From Jiangella sp. DSM 45060 (GTDB lineage Bacteria; Actinomycetota; Actinomycetes; Jiangellales; Jiangellaceae), in assembly GCF_900105175.1 (NCBI RefSeq), contig NZ_LT629771.1:1302001-1366000 (forward strand): DNA of 64,000 bases. Direction: 5' to 3'. The translations under genes and the position numbers were made by a program. Positions within the stretch are counted from its first letter, which is position 1, and every line of letters begins with the position of its first letter. The notes under the pieces are model-generated. The model was not told the DNA's origin. It saw only the letters and a program-made list of their open reading frames with translations, and did no database searches. Of the stretch, positions 18,208 through 27,407 are shown in pieces.

Positions 18208-18236
18208 TTGACAGCGGCGGCACCCGTTGCCATAGT
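18208..18236 (+). promoter_or_regulatory. Promoter of the arabinoside transporter operon
   Basis: TTGACA (18208-18213), 17-bp spacer, CATAGT (18231-18236). The -35 is perfect and the spacing ideal. The predicted start near 18243 is followed by the operator 14-mer at 18256-18269 and a leader of about 150 nt before the ATG at 18391. Confidence 0.7.
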
Positions 18237-18255
18237 CAGCTTTATCGCTAAATAT

Positions 18256-18269
18256 ACAACGTTATAAAT
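18256..18269. promoter_or_regulatory. Candidate LacI operator (shared 14-mer, copy 2)
   Basis: ACAACGTTATAAAT, centred on AACGTT, lies about 20 bp after the -10 box, a position where repressor binding would block elongation. It is identical to the site at 14610-14623. Confidence 0.65.
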
Positions 18270-18390
18270 ACCTCGCGGTAACCGGGCCCGGCGCGGGTGG
18301 GCAGCAGTAGCACCTCGCCCTCGACCCCGGCCTCACCTGCACGGCGACGCGCCGATCTCGGCGTCCTACGCATCCCGAAGGGAACACGCA

Positions 18391-19764
18391 ATGAAGCGGA
18401 AGCCATTCCTTGCCGCGGCGGCGACGCTCGTCCTCGCCGGCACGCTCGTCGCCTGCTCGTCCGGTGATGACGGCGCCACCAGCAGCGGTGGTGACGGCGG
18501 TGGCGGCGGGTCCGACGCCAGCTGCACGAACACCATTCCCAAGACCGACCTGCCCGTCGTGACGCTCTGGGCCTGGTACCCGAACATGGAGCTGGTCGTC
18601 GACAACTTCAACGAGCAGAACGACGACGTCCAGGTCTGCTGGACCAACGTCGGCGAGGGCGGTGACGAGTACGAGAAGTTCCAGACCGCCATCGCCGCCG
18701 GCACCGGCGCGCCCGACGTCGTCATGATCGAGGCCGACCGGATCCCGACCTTCCAGGTGCAGGACGCGCTGGTCGACATCAGCGACTACGGCTTCGAGGA
18801 CGTTCGCGAGAACTACAGCGAGGGCGCCTGGCAGGACGTCTCGGTCGGCGACGCGGTTTACGGCGTGCCGGTCGACGGCGGCCCGATGGGGATGATCTAC
18901 CGCAAGGACATCTTCGAGCAGTACGGCATCACGCCGCCCACCACCTGGGCGGAGTACGAGCAGGCGGCGCAGACGGTGCGCGACGCCGGCGGCCCGCTCT
19001 TCGGCGACCTCGGCGCCAATGTGCCGGCGGTGATGATGGCGCTGCAGATCCAGAACGGCGCCGACCCGTTCACCTACGACACCGACAACCCGGAGAACAT
19101 CGGCATCGCGCTGAACGACGATGCGTCCAAGGAGGTGCTGGACTACTGGGGCGGCCTGGCCGAGAAGGGCCTCGTCGGCACACAGGACCAGTTCACGCCG
19201 GAGTACATCGCCGGTGTCATCAACGGCGACTACGCCACGTACATCTCCGCGGCCTGGGCACCGGGCTACCTCACCGGTGCCGGTGTCGGCGAGGGCGCGG
19301 ACTCCGGCCAGTTCGCCGTCGCGCCGCTGCCGCAGTGGGACCCGGCCAACCCGGTGCAGGTCAACTGGGGCGGGTCGGCGTTCTCGGTGACCAGCCAGGC
19401 CTCGGACCCGGAGCTGGCGGCGCAGGCGGCCTTCGGCCTCTACGCCGACGAGGCGTCGCTCACCGACGGCTGGACCAACCAGGTCATCTTCCCGCTGAAC
19501 CTCAACGCGCTCGAGGACCCGGCCTTCGCCGACCTCGCGGTGGAGTTCTTCGGCGGCCAGCAGGCGAACAAGGAGGTCTACGTCCCGGCGGCGAACGCCT
19601 ACGAGGGCTTCACCTACAGCCCGCTGCAGCAGTACTACTACGACGCGATGACCGAGCAGCTCGCAGCGATCAACGAGGGCTCCATCACCGGCTCGGAGGC
19701 CGCGGACCGGCTGCAGGACGACGTCGCCGGCTACGCCGAGGAACAGGGGTTCACGGTTCAGTGA
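18391..19764 (+). CDS. Extracellular sugar-binding lipoprotein (arabinoside transporter)
   Basis: A 457-residue family 1 solute-binding protein. The signal peptide ends in the lipobox GTLVACSS (Cys near residue 22), followed by a Gly/Ser/Asp-rich linker. The mature domain has sugar-binding features such as VTLWAWYPNM at its start and many aromatic residues (WAWY, WGGLAEKG). GAAGGGAA precedes the ATG. It is the first gene of an operon that includes two permeases, a GH51 arabinofuranosidase and a GH5-like enzyme, so arabino-oligosaccharides are the likely ligands. A strong hairpin follows the stop. Confidence 0.92.
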   Translation: MKRKPFLAAAATLVLAGTLVACSSGDDGATSSGGDGGGGGSDASCTNTIPKTDLPVVTLWAWYPNMELVVDNFNEQNDDVQVCWTNVGEGGDEYEKFQTAIAAGTGAPDVVMIEADRIPTFQVQDALVDISDYGFEDVRENYSEGAWQDVSVGDAVYGVPVDGGPMGMIYRKDIFEQYGITPPTTWAEYEQAAQTVRDAGGPLFGDLGANVPAVMMALQIQNGADPFTYDTDNPENIGIALNDDASKEVLDYWGGLAEKGLVGTQDQFTPEYIAGVINGDYATYISAAWAPGYLTGAGVGEGADSGQFAVAPLPQWDPANPVQVNWGGSAFSVTSQASDPELAAQAAFGLYADEASLTDGWTNQVIFPLNLNALEDPAFADLAVEFFGGQQANKEVYVPAANAYEGFTYSPLQQYYYDAMTEQLAAINEGSITGSEAADRLQDDVAGYAEEQGFTVQ

Positions 19765-19773
19765 CCTGACGAG

Positions 19774-19806
19774 CGGGGCCGGCGCGTCGCCGGACCGCCG
19801 GCCCCG
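19774..19806 (+). terminator. Intercistronic stem-loop between binding protein and permease
   Basis: Perfect 11-bp stem CGGGGCCGGCG / CGCCGGCCCCG with an 11-nt loop, 10 bp after the binding-protein stop and 36 bp before the permease ATG. Such hairpins usually stabilise the upstream message or partly end transcription, which gives more binding protein than permease. Confidence 0.6.
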
Positions 19807-19841
19807 TCCTCGACCTCACCCACCGACCTCGGAGCACGCGA

Positions 19842-20786
19842 ATGACCCTGCAGACCGCGCCGACCGCGCCGCCGCGAGCCGACCAGCCCGTACCGAGGAA
19901 GGCCAAGGCGCCGCTGCGCGAGCAGCTGATCGGATGGCTCTTCATCGGGCCCTTCGGCGTCGTCTTCCTGGCCCTCCTCGTCGCACCCCTCGGCTACGCG
20001 CTCTACCTCAGCCTGTTCCGGAAGGCGATGATCGGCGGGACCAGCTTCGTCCTCCTGGACAACTACACCAAGGCGTTCACCGACCCGAGCTTCCTCGACG
20101 GCGCGTGGTTCGTCATCCGGTTCTCGCTCGTCCTGATCCCGGTGCAGATGCTGATCTCACTGGCGATGGCGCTCATCCTCGACATGGTCACCTCGCGGTT
20201 CGCGCGGTTCTCGCGGCTGATGATCTTCCTGCCGTACGCGATCCCCGCGGTCATCGGCGCGCTCATGTGGGGGTTCCTTTACAGCAAGAATTTCGGCCCG
20301 CTGGGTGACGTCTTCGGCCTGTTCGGCGCCACGGCGCCGGACTTCCTCAGCCGGGACCTGATCTTCTACGGGCTGCTCAACATCGTCACCTGGCAGTGGG
20401 CCGGGTATTACATGATCATCCTGTACGCCGCGCTGCAGGGCATCGACCCGACGCTGTACGAGGCCGCGCGCATCGACGGCGCCAGCACCTGGCAGATCAC
20501 GCTGCGGATCAAGATCCCGCTGATCACCCCGGCGCTGCTGCTCATCCTGGTGTTCGCGCTGATCGGGACGCTGCAGTTCTTCAACGAGCCGAAGATCCTG
20601 CGTGACCTCGCCGCCGGCGCGATCGGGCCGGACTTCACGCCGAACATGTACGCCTACCAGCAGGCGTTCGGCCTGGCGAACTTCAACTACGGATCGGCGA
20701 TCTCGTTCGCCCTCGGCGCCGTCGTCTTCGTCTGCGTCTACATCTTCCTGTTCGCGACCCGCAAGCGGGGGAGCTTCCTCTCATGA
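19842..20786 (+). CDS. Carbohydrate ABC transporter permease, MalF type
   Basis: Membrane permease of 314 residues with about six hydrophobic helices after a 25-residue cytoplasmic start. The EAA loop reads YEAARIDGAS, then IKIP. It overlaps the next permease by ATGA at 20783. Partner of the lipoprotein at 18391. No ATPase gene is nearby. Confidence 0.92.
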   Translation: MTLQTAPTAPPRADQPVPRKAKAPLREQLIGWLFIGPFGVVFLALLVAPLGYALYLSLFRKAMIGGTSFVLLDNYTKAFTDPSFLDGAWFVIRFSLVLIPVQMLISLAMALILDMVTSRFARFSRLMIFLPYAIPAVIGALMWGFLYSKNFGPLGDVFGLFGATAPDFLSRDLIFYGLLNIVTWQWAGYYMIILYAALQGIDPTLYEAARIDGASTWQITLRIKIPLITPALLLILVFALIGTLQFFNEPKILRDLAAGAIGPDFTPNMYAYQQAFGLANFNYGSAISFALGAVVFVCVYIFLFATRKRGSFLS

Positions 20787-21667
20787 CCGTGACCATCGAC
20801 GCCGCCTCGCGACGCCGGCGGCCGCAGCGCCACCTGCCGCTGCAGATCCTCCTCGGCTTCCTGCTCGTCTACTTCCTCATCCCCTTCTGGTGGGTCGTCG
20901 TCAACAGCTCGAAGGACGCCGCCGGGCTCTTCGGCGGCGGCAACGCGCTCTGGTTCGCCGACGACGTCGACTTCATCGGCAACCTGCGGGAGCTGTTCAC
21001 CTACAGCGACGGCATCTACACCCGCTGGCTGCTCAACTCCACGCTCTACGCCGTCGTCGGCGGTGTCGGCGCCACAGCGCTCGCGGTCCTCGCCGGCTAC
21101 GGCTTCGCGAAGTACCGCTTCGCCGGCCGCCGGTTCAGCTTCGCCGTCCTGCTGGGCGCGGTGATGGTGCCCGCCACCGCGCTGGTGATCCCGACGTTCA
21201 TCATGTTCTCCCGGCTCGGCCTGACGAACACGATCTGGGCGGTGATCCTGCCGTCGCTGCTCAATCCGTTCGGCGTGTACCTGATGCACGTCTACGTGCG
21301 CGACGCCGTCCCCGACGAGCTGCTGGACGCTGCTCGCGTCGACGGCGCGGGCGAGCTGCGCTTGTTCCTGCAGGTCGCGCTCCCGATGATGCGACCGGCG
21401 ATGGTGACCGTCCTGCTGCTCTCGATCGTGGCCACCTGGAACAACTACTTCCTGCCGCTGGCGATGCTGTCGGACAACGACCTGTATCCCGTGACGGTCG
21501 GCATTGGGCAGTGGCAGGGCATCGCCTCGGCCAACAACTCCGGCGGCACGTCGCTGTGGAGCATCATCATCATGGGGTCCCTCGTCTCGGTCATCCCGCT
21601 GATCATCGCCTTCCTCACGCTGCAGCGGCATTGGCGCGGAGGCCTGGCCATCGGCAGCTTGAAGTAG
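20783..21667 (+). CDS. Carbohydrate ABC transporter permease, MalG type
   Basis: Membrane permease of 294 residues. The helices begin at LLGFLLVYFLIPFWWVVVNS, and the EAA loop is DAARVDGAG followed by VALP. It is coupled to the MalF-type gene by ATGA. The enzyme gene abfA starts 40 bp later on the same strand, which puts transport and hydrolysis in one transcript. Confidence 0.92.
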   Translation: MTVTIDAASRRRRPQRHLPLQILLGFLLVYFLIPFWWVVVNSSKDAAGLFGGGNALWFADDVDFIGNLRELFTYSDGIYTRWLLNSTLYAVVGGVGATALAVLAGYGFAKYRFAGRRFSFAVLLGAVMVPATALVIPTFIMFSRLGLTNTIWAVILPSLLNPFGVYLMHVYVRDAVPDELLDAARVDGAGELRLFLQVALPMMRPAMVTVLLLSIVATWNNYFLPLAMLSDNDLYPVTVGIGQWQGIASANNSGGTSLWSIIIMGSLVSVIPLIIAFLTLQRHWRGGLAIGSLK

Positions 21668-21707
21668 GCCGGCGCTCCGTCGTTGCCCGTCGACCGATAA
21701 GAGGATC

Positions 21708-23216
21708 ATGAACCGCGCTCACCTGACCATCGACCCCTACTTCACCGTCGGGCCGGTCAACCGCCGGCTCTTCGGCTCCTTCGTCGAACACCTCGGCCGC
21801 TGCGTCTACGACGGCATCTACGAACCCGGCCATCCCACCGCGGACCACCAGGGATACCGCGAGGACGTCATCGCGCTGGTCCGAGAGCTCGGCGTGACGA
21901 CCGTCCGCTATCCGGGCGGCAACTTCGTCTCCGGCTACCGGTGGGAGGACGGCATCGGCCCCAGGGCACAGCGTCCGCGGCGTCTCGACCTGGCCTGGCA
22001 CTCGACCGAGACGAACGAGGTCGGCCTCGACGAGTTCGCCGGCTGGCTGCGCAAGGTCGGCAGCGAGCTCATGTACGCCGTCAACCTGGGAACGCGTGGT
22101 GTCCACGCCGCCCTGGACGTCCTGGAGTACGCCAACGTCCCGTCGGGCACCCACTTCTCCGACCTGCGCATCGCGAACGGCACCCCGGCGCCGCACGACA
22201 TCAGGATGTGGTGCCTGGGCAACGAGATGGACGGCCTGTGGCAGCTCGGGCACGGCACCGCGGAGGAGTACGCGAGCATCGCCGCCAAGACCGCCCGCGC
22301 CATGCGGCAGATCGACCCCGGCCTCGAACTGGTCGTCTGCGGCAGCTCGAGCGCGCAGATGGCGACGTTCGGCGGCTGGGAGCGGACGGTGCTCGAGGCG
22401 ACCTACGACCACGTCGACTACATCTCCTGCCACGCCTACTACGAGCCGAAGGACGGCGACACCGCCAGCTTCCTCGCCTCCGCGGCGAACATGGACCGGT
22501 TCATCGAGTCGGTCGCGGCGACGGCCGACCACGTCAAGGCCGAACGCCGCAGCACGAAGACCATGTACATCTCCTTCGACGAGTGGAACGTCTGGTACCA
22601 GTCGCGCTACCGGGGCGAGCGCCACACCCGCATCGACGACTGGCCGGTCGCGCCCCGGCTGCTGGAGAACACCTACTCGGTCATGGACGCTGTCGTCGTC
22701 GGCAACCTGCTGATCTCGCTGATCAGGCACGCCGACCGCGTCACCTCGGCGAGCCTCGCCCAACTGGTCAACGTCATCGCGCCGATCATGACCGAGCCCG
22801 GTGGCCCGGCCTGGCGGCAGACCACGTTCTTCCCGTTCGCCCTCACCTCCCGCCTGGCGCGCGGCGAAGCGCTCGAGGTCAAGCTCGACAGCGCGACCTA
22901 CACCTCGGCCCGGCACGGCGAGGTCACGGTGATCGACGCCGTCGCGACCCACGATGCTGCCGGCGGGGCGACCGCGGTCTTCCTCGTCAACCGCGACCAG
23001 GAGGCGGCGGCCGAGATCGAGATCGACGTCCGCATGCTCGGCCGGGTCGAGGTCGGCGACGCATGGACGTTGAGCGACAAGGATCCGCACGCCGCGAACA
23101 CCCTGGAGCAGCAGGACCGGGTGCGCCCGGTGGTCAATCCCACGGCAGCGCTGAGCGACGGCACCGTGACGATCTCGCTGCCGCCCGTCTCCTGGACCGC
23201 ACTCACCCTCGGATGA
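21708..23216 (+). CDS. abfA: Alpha-L-arabinofuranosidase, GH51
   Basis: A 502-residue cytoplasmic exo-arabinofuranosidase that releases terminal L-arabinose from imported arabino-oligosaccharides with retention. Hallmarks are RLFGSFVEHLGRCVYDGIYE at the N-terminus, RYPGGNFVSGYRWEDGIGP, the acid/base Glu173 in CLGNEMDG and the nucleophile Glu292 in SFDEWNVWY. These positions nearly match those of characterised GH51 enzymes (about 175 and 294). The C-terminal beta-sandwich completes the usual length of about 500. There is no signal peptide, consistent with action after uptake by the upstream transporter. Confidence 0.95.
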   Translation: MNRAHLTIDPYFTVGPVNRRLFGSFVEHLGRCVYDGIYEPGHPTADHQGYREDVIALVRELGVTTVRYPGGNFVSGYRWEDGIGPRAQRPRRLDLAWHSTETNEVGLDEFAGWLRKVGSELMYAVNLGTRGVHAALDVLEYANVPSGTHFSDLRIANGTPAPHDIRMWCLGNEMDGLWQLGHGTAEEYASIAAKTARAMRQIDPGLELVVCGSSSAQMATFGGWERTVLEATYDHVDYISCHAYYEPKDGDTASFLASAANMDRFIESVAATADHVKAERRSTKTMYISFDEWNVWYQSRYRGERHTRIDDWPVAPRLLENTYSVMDAVVVGNLLISLIRHADRVTSASLAQLVNVIAPIMTEPGGPAWRQTTFFPFALTSRLARGEALEVKLDSATYTSARHGEVTVIDAVATHDAAGGATAVFLVNRDQEAAAEIEIDVRMLGRVEVGDAWTLSDKDPHAANTLEQQDRVRPVVNPTAALSDGTVTISLPPVSWTALTLG

Positions 23217-23227
23217 ACGGAGTCACC

Positions 23228-24613
23228 ATGCTCAGAGTCGACGGGAGCCGGATCGTCGCCGGCGACCAGCCGGTGGTGTTGCGAGGCGTCGGCCTCGGCG
23301 GCTGGATGAACATGGAGAACTTCATCACCGGTTATCCCGGTACGGAGTCGCAGCAGCGCAAGGCGCTGCGCCGGGTGCTCGGCGCCGACGGCTACACGCG
23401 GTTCTTCCAGCGGTTCCTCGACGTCTTCTTCACCGAGGACGACGCGGCCCTGCTCGCCGGACTCGGCCTCAACTCGGTGCGCATCCCCTTCAACTACCGG
23501 CACTTCGAGGACGACGCGGCGCCGTTCGAGCTCGAGCCCGAGGGCTTCGCCTTGCTCGACCGCGTGGTCGACGCCTGCGCGCGCCACGGCATCTACACGA
23601 TCCTCGACCTGCACGCGGTGCCCGGCGCCCAGAACCAGCACTGGCACAGTGACAACCCCACCCAGTGGGCGCACTTCTGGACCCACCGGCAGTTCCAGGA
23701 CCGGGTGGTGCACCTCTGGGAGCGGCTCGCCGACCACTACAAGGACAACCCCTGGGTCGCGGGATACAACCCGGTCAACGAACCGGCCGACGTCGAGGGC
23801 ACGACCATCGGGCCGTTCTACCGCCGCCTCGAGGCCGCCATCCGCGCCGTCGACCCGGACCACATCCTCTTCCTCGACGGCAACCGCTACTCGACCCAGT
23901 TCGACCAGCTCGGCGACCCGCTGCCGAACTGCGTGTACACCGCCCACGACTACGCCAGGCCGGGGTTCGTCGACGGTGGCCCCTACCCGGGCGTCAGCAG
24001 GGGAGAGTACGTCGACCGCGACCGGGTGGAGGAGACCTTCCTCGTCCGCACCGAGTACATGCGTCAGACCGGCACGCCGATCTGGGTCGGCGAGTTCGGC
24101 CCCGTCTACACCAGCGACCCGGCGCGCGACGAGCAACGCTACCGGCTGCTCGAGGACCAGCTGGAGATCTACGCCCGCCACGAGGCGAGCTGGGCGCTCT
24201 GGACGTACAAGGACGTCGGCCTGCAGGGCCTGGTGACGGTCGATCCCGCCTCGCCGTACGCGCGGCGGGTGGAGCCGGTCATGGAGAAGAAGGCGCGTCT
24301 CGGCGTCGACTCGTGGGGCTCGACGGACGCGGGCATCCGTGACGTCATGCAGCCCATCGAGGACCTGTTCGAGCGCGAGTTCCCCGACTTCCAGCCGTAC
24401 CCGTGGGGCGCGGCGCGGTGGATCCACGGGCACGTGCGCCACGTCATGCTCGCCGAGGCCATGGTGGGCGACTTCGCGAAGGCGTTCGAGGGCGTCACCC
24501 CGGACGAGGCGGAACGGCTCGCGGACTCCTTCGCGCTCGGCCAGTGCCACGTGCGCAAGAATCTCGCCGAGATCCTCCGTCAGGCGTCGGCCGCGGGGAG
24601 CCGGACCCGGTGA
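23228..24613 (+). CDS. Intracellular GH5-like glycoside hydrolase (cellulase family)
   Basis: A 461-residue clan-A hydrolase. The segment VVLRGVGLGGWMNMENF is the typical start of GH5-type barrels. The acid/base is Glu185 in NPVNEPAD and the nucleophile Glu289 in WVGEFGP; HAVPGAQNQHW and TAHDYARPG supply other active-site residues. No signal peptide is seen. ATG 23228 has GGAG five bases upstream; an in-frame ATG at 23213 overlaps the abfA stop and would add five residues. The extra C-terminal 130 residues are alpha-helical and unassigned. It probably trims the backbone after arabinose removal. The subfamily is uncertain. Confidence 0.85.
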   Translation: MLRVDGSRIVAGDQPVVLRGVGLGGWMNMENFITGYPGTESQQRKALRRVLGADGYTRFFQRFLDVFFTEDDAALLAGLGLNSVRIPFNYRHFEDDAAPFELEPEGFALLDRVVDACARHGIYTILDLHAVPGAQNQHWHSDNPTQWAHFWTHRQFQDRVVHLWERLADHYKDNPWVAGYNPVNEPADVEGTTIGPFYRRLEAAIRAVDPDHILFLDGNRYSTQFDQLGDPLPNCVYTAHDYARPGFVDGGPYPGVSRGEYVDRDRVEETFLVRTEYMRQTGTPIWVGEFGPVYTSDPARDEQRYRLLEDQLEIYARHEASWALWTYKDVGLQGLVTVDPASPYARRVEPVMEKKARLGVDSWGSTDAGIRDVMQPIEDLFEREFPDFQPYPWGAARWIHGHVRHVMLAEAMVGDFAKAFEGVTPDEAERLADSFALGQCHVRKNLAEILRQASAAGSRTR

Positions 24614-26340
24614 CGCGCGACGACGCTCGCCGCAGCCGCAGTTGGTTCGGCGCGGCCGGCCGGTCGGGGATGATCTACCGGTCCTGGATGCGCAACCAGG
24701 GATTCGGCGCCGAGATGTTCGACGGGCGCCCGGTCATCGGCATCGCGTCGACGTGGTCGGAGCTGGCGCCGTGCAACGCGCACCTGGACCGCGTCGCCGA
24801 GGCGGTGAAGCGCGGCGTGTGGCAGGCCGGCGGGTTCCCGCTGGTGTTCCCGGTGATGGCGACCGGCGAGACGCTGCTGCGGCCGACGGCGATGTTCTAC
24901 CGCAACCTGCTGGCCCTGCAGGCCGAGGAGTTGATCCGGGCGAACCCGCTCGACGGCGTCGTGCTGCTGTCCGGCTGCGACAAGACCACGCCGGGACTGC
25001 TGATGGGCGCGGCCAGCGTCGACCTGCCGGCCGTCATGGTGACCGGCGGCCCCATGCTCAACGGCAAGTTCCGCGGTCAGGACGTCGGCTCCGGCACGCA
25101 CGTGTGGAGGTTCGAGGAGGAGCTGAAAGCCGGCCGGATGACCCAGGAGGAGGTCTTCGCCGCCGAGGGCTGCATGGCCCGGTCCAACGGGCACTGCATG
25201 ACCATGGGGACGGCGTCGACGATGGCCTGCGTGGCCGAGGCGCTGGGCATGCAGCTGCCCGGGTCCGCGACCTGGCCGGCGGTGGACATGCGCCGGTTCG
25301 AGGTGGCCCAGGAGGCCGGACGGCGCATCGTCGCGATGGTCGAGGAGGACCTGCGGCCCAGCACGGTCATGACGCGGGCCGCGTTCGAGAACGCGATCCG
25401 GGCCAACGCGGCCATCGGCGGGTCGACGAACGCGATCATCCACCTGCTGGCGATCGCCGGCCGGCTGGGCGTCGAGCTGGCGCTGGACGACTTCGACGAG
25501 CTGGCCCGGCCGGTGCCCACCGTCGTCGACCTGATGCCGTCGGGCCGGTTCCTGATGGAGGACTTCTGCTACGCCGGCGGGCTGCCGGTGGTGCTGCGCG
25601 ACCTGGACGAGGCCGGGCTGCTCGACGGCGACGCGCTGACCGTCACCGGACGGTCCATCGGGGCGAATGTGGCCGCGGCGCAGTGCTGGAATCGCGAGGT
25701 GATCCGGCCCATGAGTGAGCCGCTGCAGCCGGCGGGATCCGGCACCGCGGTGCTGCGCGGCAACCTCGCGCCCGGCGGCGCCGTGGTGAAGCAGTCGGCC
25801 GCGTCGCCGGAGCTGCTGCGGCACACCGGGCGCGCCGTCGTGTTCGACACGCCGGAGGCGTACCACGAGGTGTGCGACGACCCCGAGCTGGACGTCGCGG
25901 CCGACGACGTCATCGTCATCCGCGGCGCCGGCCCGCGCGGCTACCCCGGCATGCCCGAGGTGGCCAACGTCCCGATCCCGGCGAAGCTGCTGCGCGCCGG
26001 CGTCACCGACATGGTGCGCGTCTGCGACGGCCGGATGAGCGGCACCGGCTACGGCACCGTCGTGCTGCACGTCACGCCCGAGTCGGCGGCCGGCGGGCCG
26101 CTGGCGTTCGTGCGCACCGGCGACACCGTCACGCTCGACGTCGCGGCACGCACGCTCACCCTGGACGTCGACGACGACGAGCTCGATCGCCGGCGGGCGG
26201 CGTGGAAGCCACCGGCGCCGGCGCACGCCACGGGCTACGGCTGGCTGTACACCCAGCACGTGCTGCAGGCCGACCACGGCGCCGACTTCGATTTTCTCGT
26301 CGGCTCCCGCGGCGCCGCCGTGCCACGCGAATCACACTGA
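24610..26340 (+). CDS. IlvD/Edd family dehydratase, probable L-arabonate dehydratase
   Basis: A 576-residue iron-sulfur dehydratase that converts an aldonate such as L-arabonate to the 2-keto-3-deoxy acid. Cys55 (APCNAH), Cys123 (SGCDKTTPG) and Cys196 (NGHCMTMG) sit four residues below the [2Fe-2S] ligands C59, C127 and C200 of Rhizobium L-arabonate dehydratase. ANAAIGGSTNAIIHL is the family substrate and Mg site. The start is GTG 24610, overlapping the GH5 stop (GTGA). Co-transcription with abfA supports L-arabinose as the sugar source: arabinose released, oxidised, then dehydrated. No arabinose dehydrogenase is obvious in this operon. Confidence 0.88.
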   Translation: MTRDDARRSRSWFGAAGRSGMIYRSWMRNQGFGAEMFDGRPVIGIASTWSELAPCNAHLDRVAEAVKRGVWQAGGFPLVFPVMATGETLLRPTAMFYRNLLALQAEELIRANPLDGVVLLSGCDKTTPGLLMGAASVDLPAVMVTGGPMLNGKFRGQDVGSGTHVWRFEEELKAGRMTQEEVFAAEGCMARSNGHCMTMGTASTMACVAEALGMQLPGSATWPAVDMRRFEVAQEAGRRIVAMVEEDLRPSTVMTRAAFENAIRANAAIGGSTNAIIHLLAIAGRLGVELALDDFDELARPVPTVVDLMPSGRFLMEDFCYAGGLPVVLRDLDEAGLLDGDALTVTGRSIGANVAAAQCWNREVIRPMSEPLQPAGSGTAVLRGNLAPGGAVVKQSAASPELLRHTGRAVVFDTPEAYHEVCDDPELDVAADDVIVIRGAGPRGYPGMPEVANVPIPAKLLRAGVTDMVRVCDGRMSGTGYGTVVLHVTPESAAGGPLAFVRTGDTVTLDVAARTLTLDVDDDELDRRRAAWKPPAPAHATGYGWLYTQHVLQADHGADFDFLVGSRGAAVPRESH

Positions 26341-26388
26341 GAACCCGACGGGTCGTCGGGACCCGGCCGGAGAGGCGATGATGGTTCC

Positions 26389-27405
26389 GTGGTGCGCATG
26401 ACGGATGTGGCGGACGCGGCCGGGGTGTCGGCCATGACGGTGTCGAACGTGATCAACGGCCGGCCCGGAGTGAGCGCGGACACCCGGCTGCGCGTGTTGC
26501 GGACGATCTCGAAGCTCGGCTACCAGGTGAACCACGCCGCACGTCACCTGCGGGCCGGCCGCACCGGCGCCGTCGGGCTGATCGTCCCGGACATCGACCG
26601 GCCCTACTACGCGCAACTCGCCAGCCGGCTCGCCAAGGGCGTGGAGAAGAGCGGCCTGCACCTCGTCGTCGAGCGCACCGGGGGCGACGCCGAGCGCGAG
26701 CTCGAGGCCATCTCGTTCGGCCGGCTGCGCATGTACGACGGCGTCGTCATCAGCCCGCTGCGGGTCGAGGCCGCCGACCTGGATCAGCTGCGGTTCGAGA
26801 CCCCCGTCGTGTTCATCGGCGAGCGGCCGGTTCCGGCCACCTTCGACCACGTCATGATGGACAACGTGGGCGGTGCCCGGCAGGCCACGGAGCACCTGCT
26901 GAGGACGGGCTCGCGGCGCATCGCCATCATCGGCGGCCGGCACGACGACCACGTCGACGACATGCCGTCGCTGCGCACCCGGGGCTATCGCCAGGCCCAC
27001 GCCGAGCTCGGCGTCGACGTCGACGAGCGGCTGGTGGTCGAGGTCGAGTCGTTCGACCCCGGCTCGGGATTCCACGCCGTCGAGCAGCTGCACGAGGCCG
27101 GTGTCTCCTTCGACGGCGTGTTCGCGCTCACCGACGCCGCCGCGATGGGCGTGTTGAGAGCCCTGGCGGACCTCCGGGTCGACGTGCCGGGCGACGTCCA
27201 GGTGATCGGGTTCGACAACGGCGCCGAGACCGAGTTCCTGGTGCCCCGGCTGTCGTCCGTCGAGCCGGGCAACGACACCATGGCCGACCGCGTCCTGGAA
27301 CTGCTGCAGCGCCGGGTCAGCGCGTCCGGCGACGACAACGCGACGCCGGACGCGACGACGACCGTCGTGACCGCGCGACTGGAGCTGCGCGAGACGACCC
27401 GCTGA
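26389..27405 (+). CDS. LacI family transcriptional regulator
   Basis: A 338-residue repressor. The helix-turn-helix is MTDVADAAGVSAMTVSNVIN, and a ligand domain with the usual FDHVMMDNVGGARQATEHL segment follows. It starts at GTG 26389, 48 bp after the dehydratase, with AGAGG upstream, and so may be read through from the arabinoside operon. The adjacent convergent operon (29788-27408) may also be a target. No operator could be assigned to it. Confidence 0.9.
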   Translation: MVRMTDVADAAGVSAMTVSNVINGRPGVSADTRLRVLRTISKLGYQVNHAARHLRAGRTGAVGLIVPDIDRPYYAQLASRLAKGVEKSGLHLVVERTGGDAERELEAISFGRLRMYDGVVISPLRVEAADLDQLRFETPVVFIGERPVPATFDHVMMDNVGGARQATEHLLRTGSRRIAIIGGRHDDHVDDMPSLRTRGYRQAHAELGVDVDERLVVEVESFDPGSGFHAVEQLHEAGVSFDGVFALTDAAAMGVLRALADLRVDVPGDVQVIGFDNGAETEFLVPRLSSVEPGNDTMADRVLELLQRRVSASGDDNATPDATTTVVTARLELRETTR

Positions 27406-27407
27406 GC

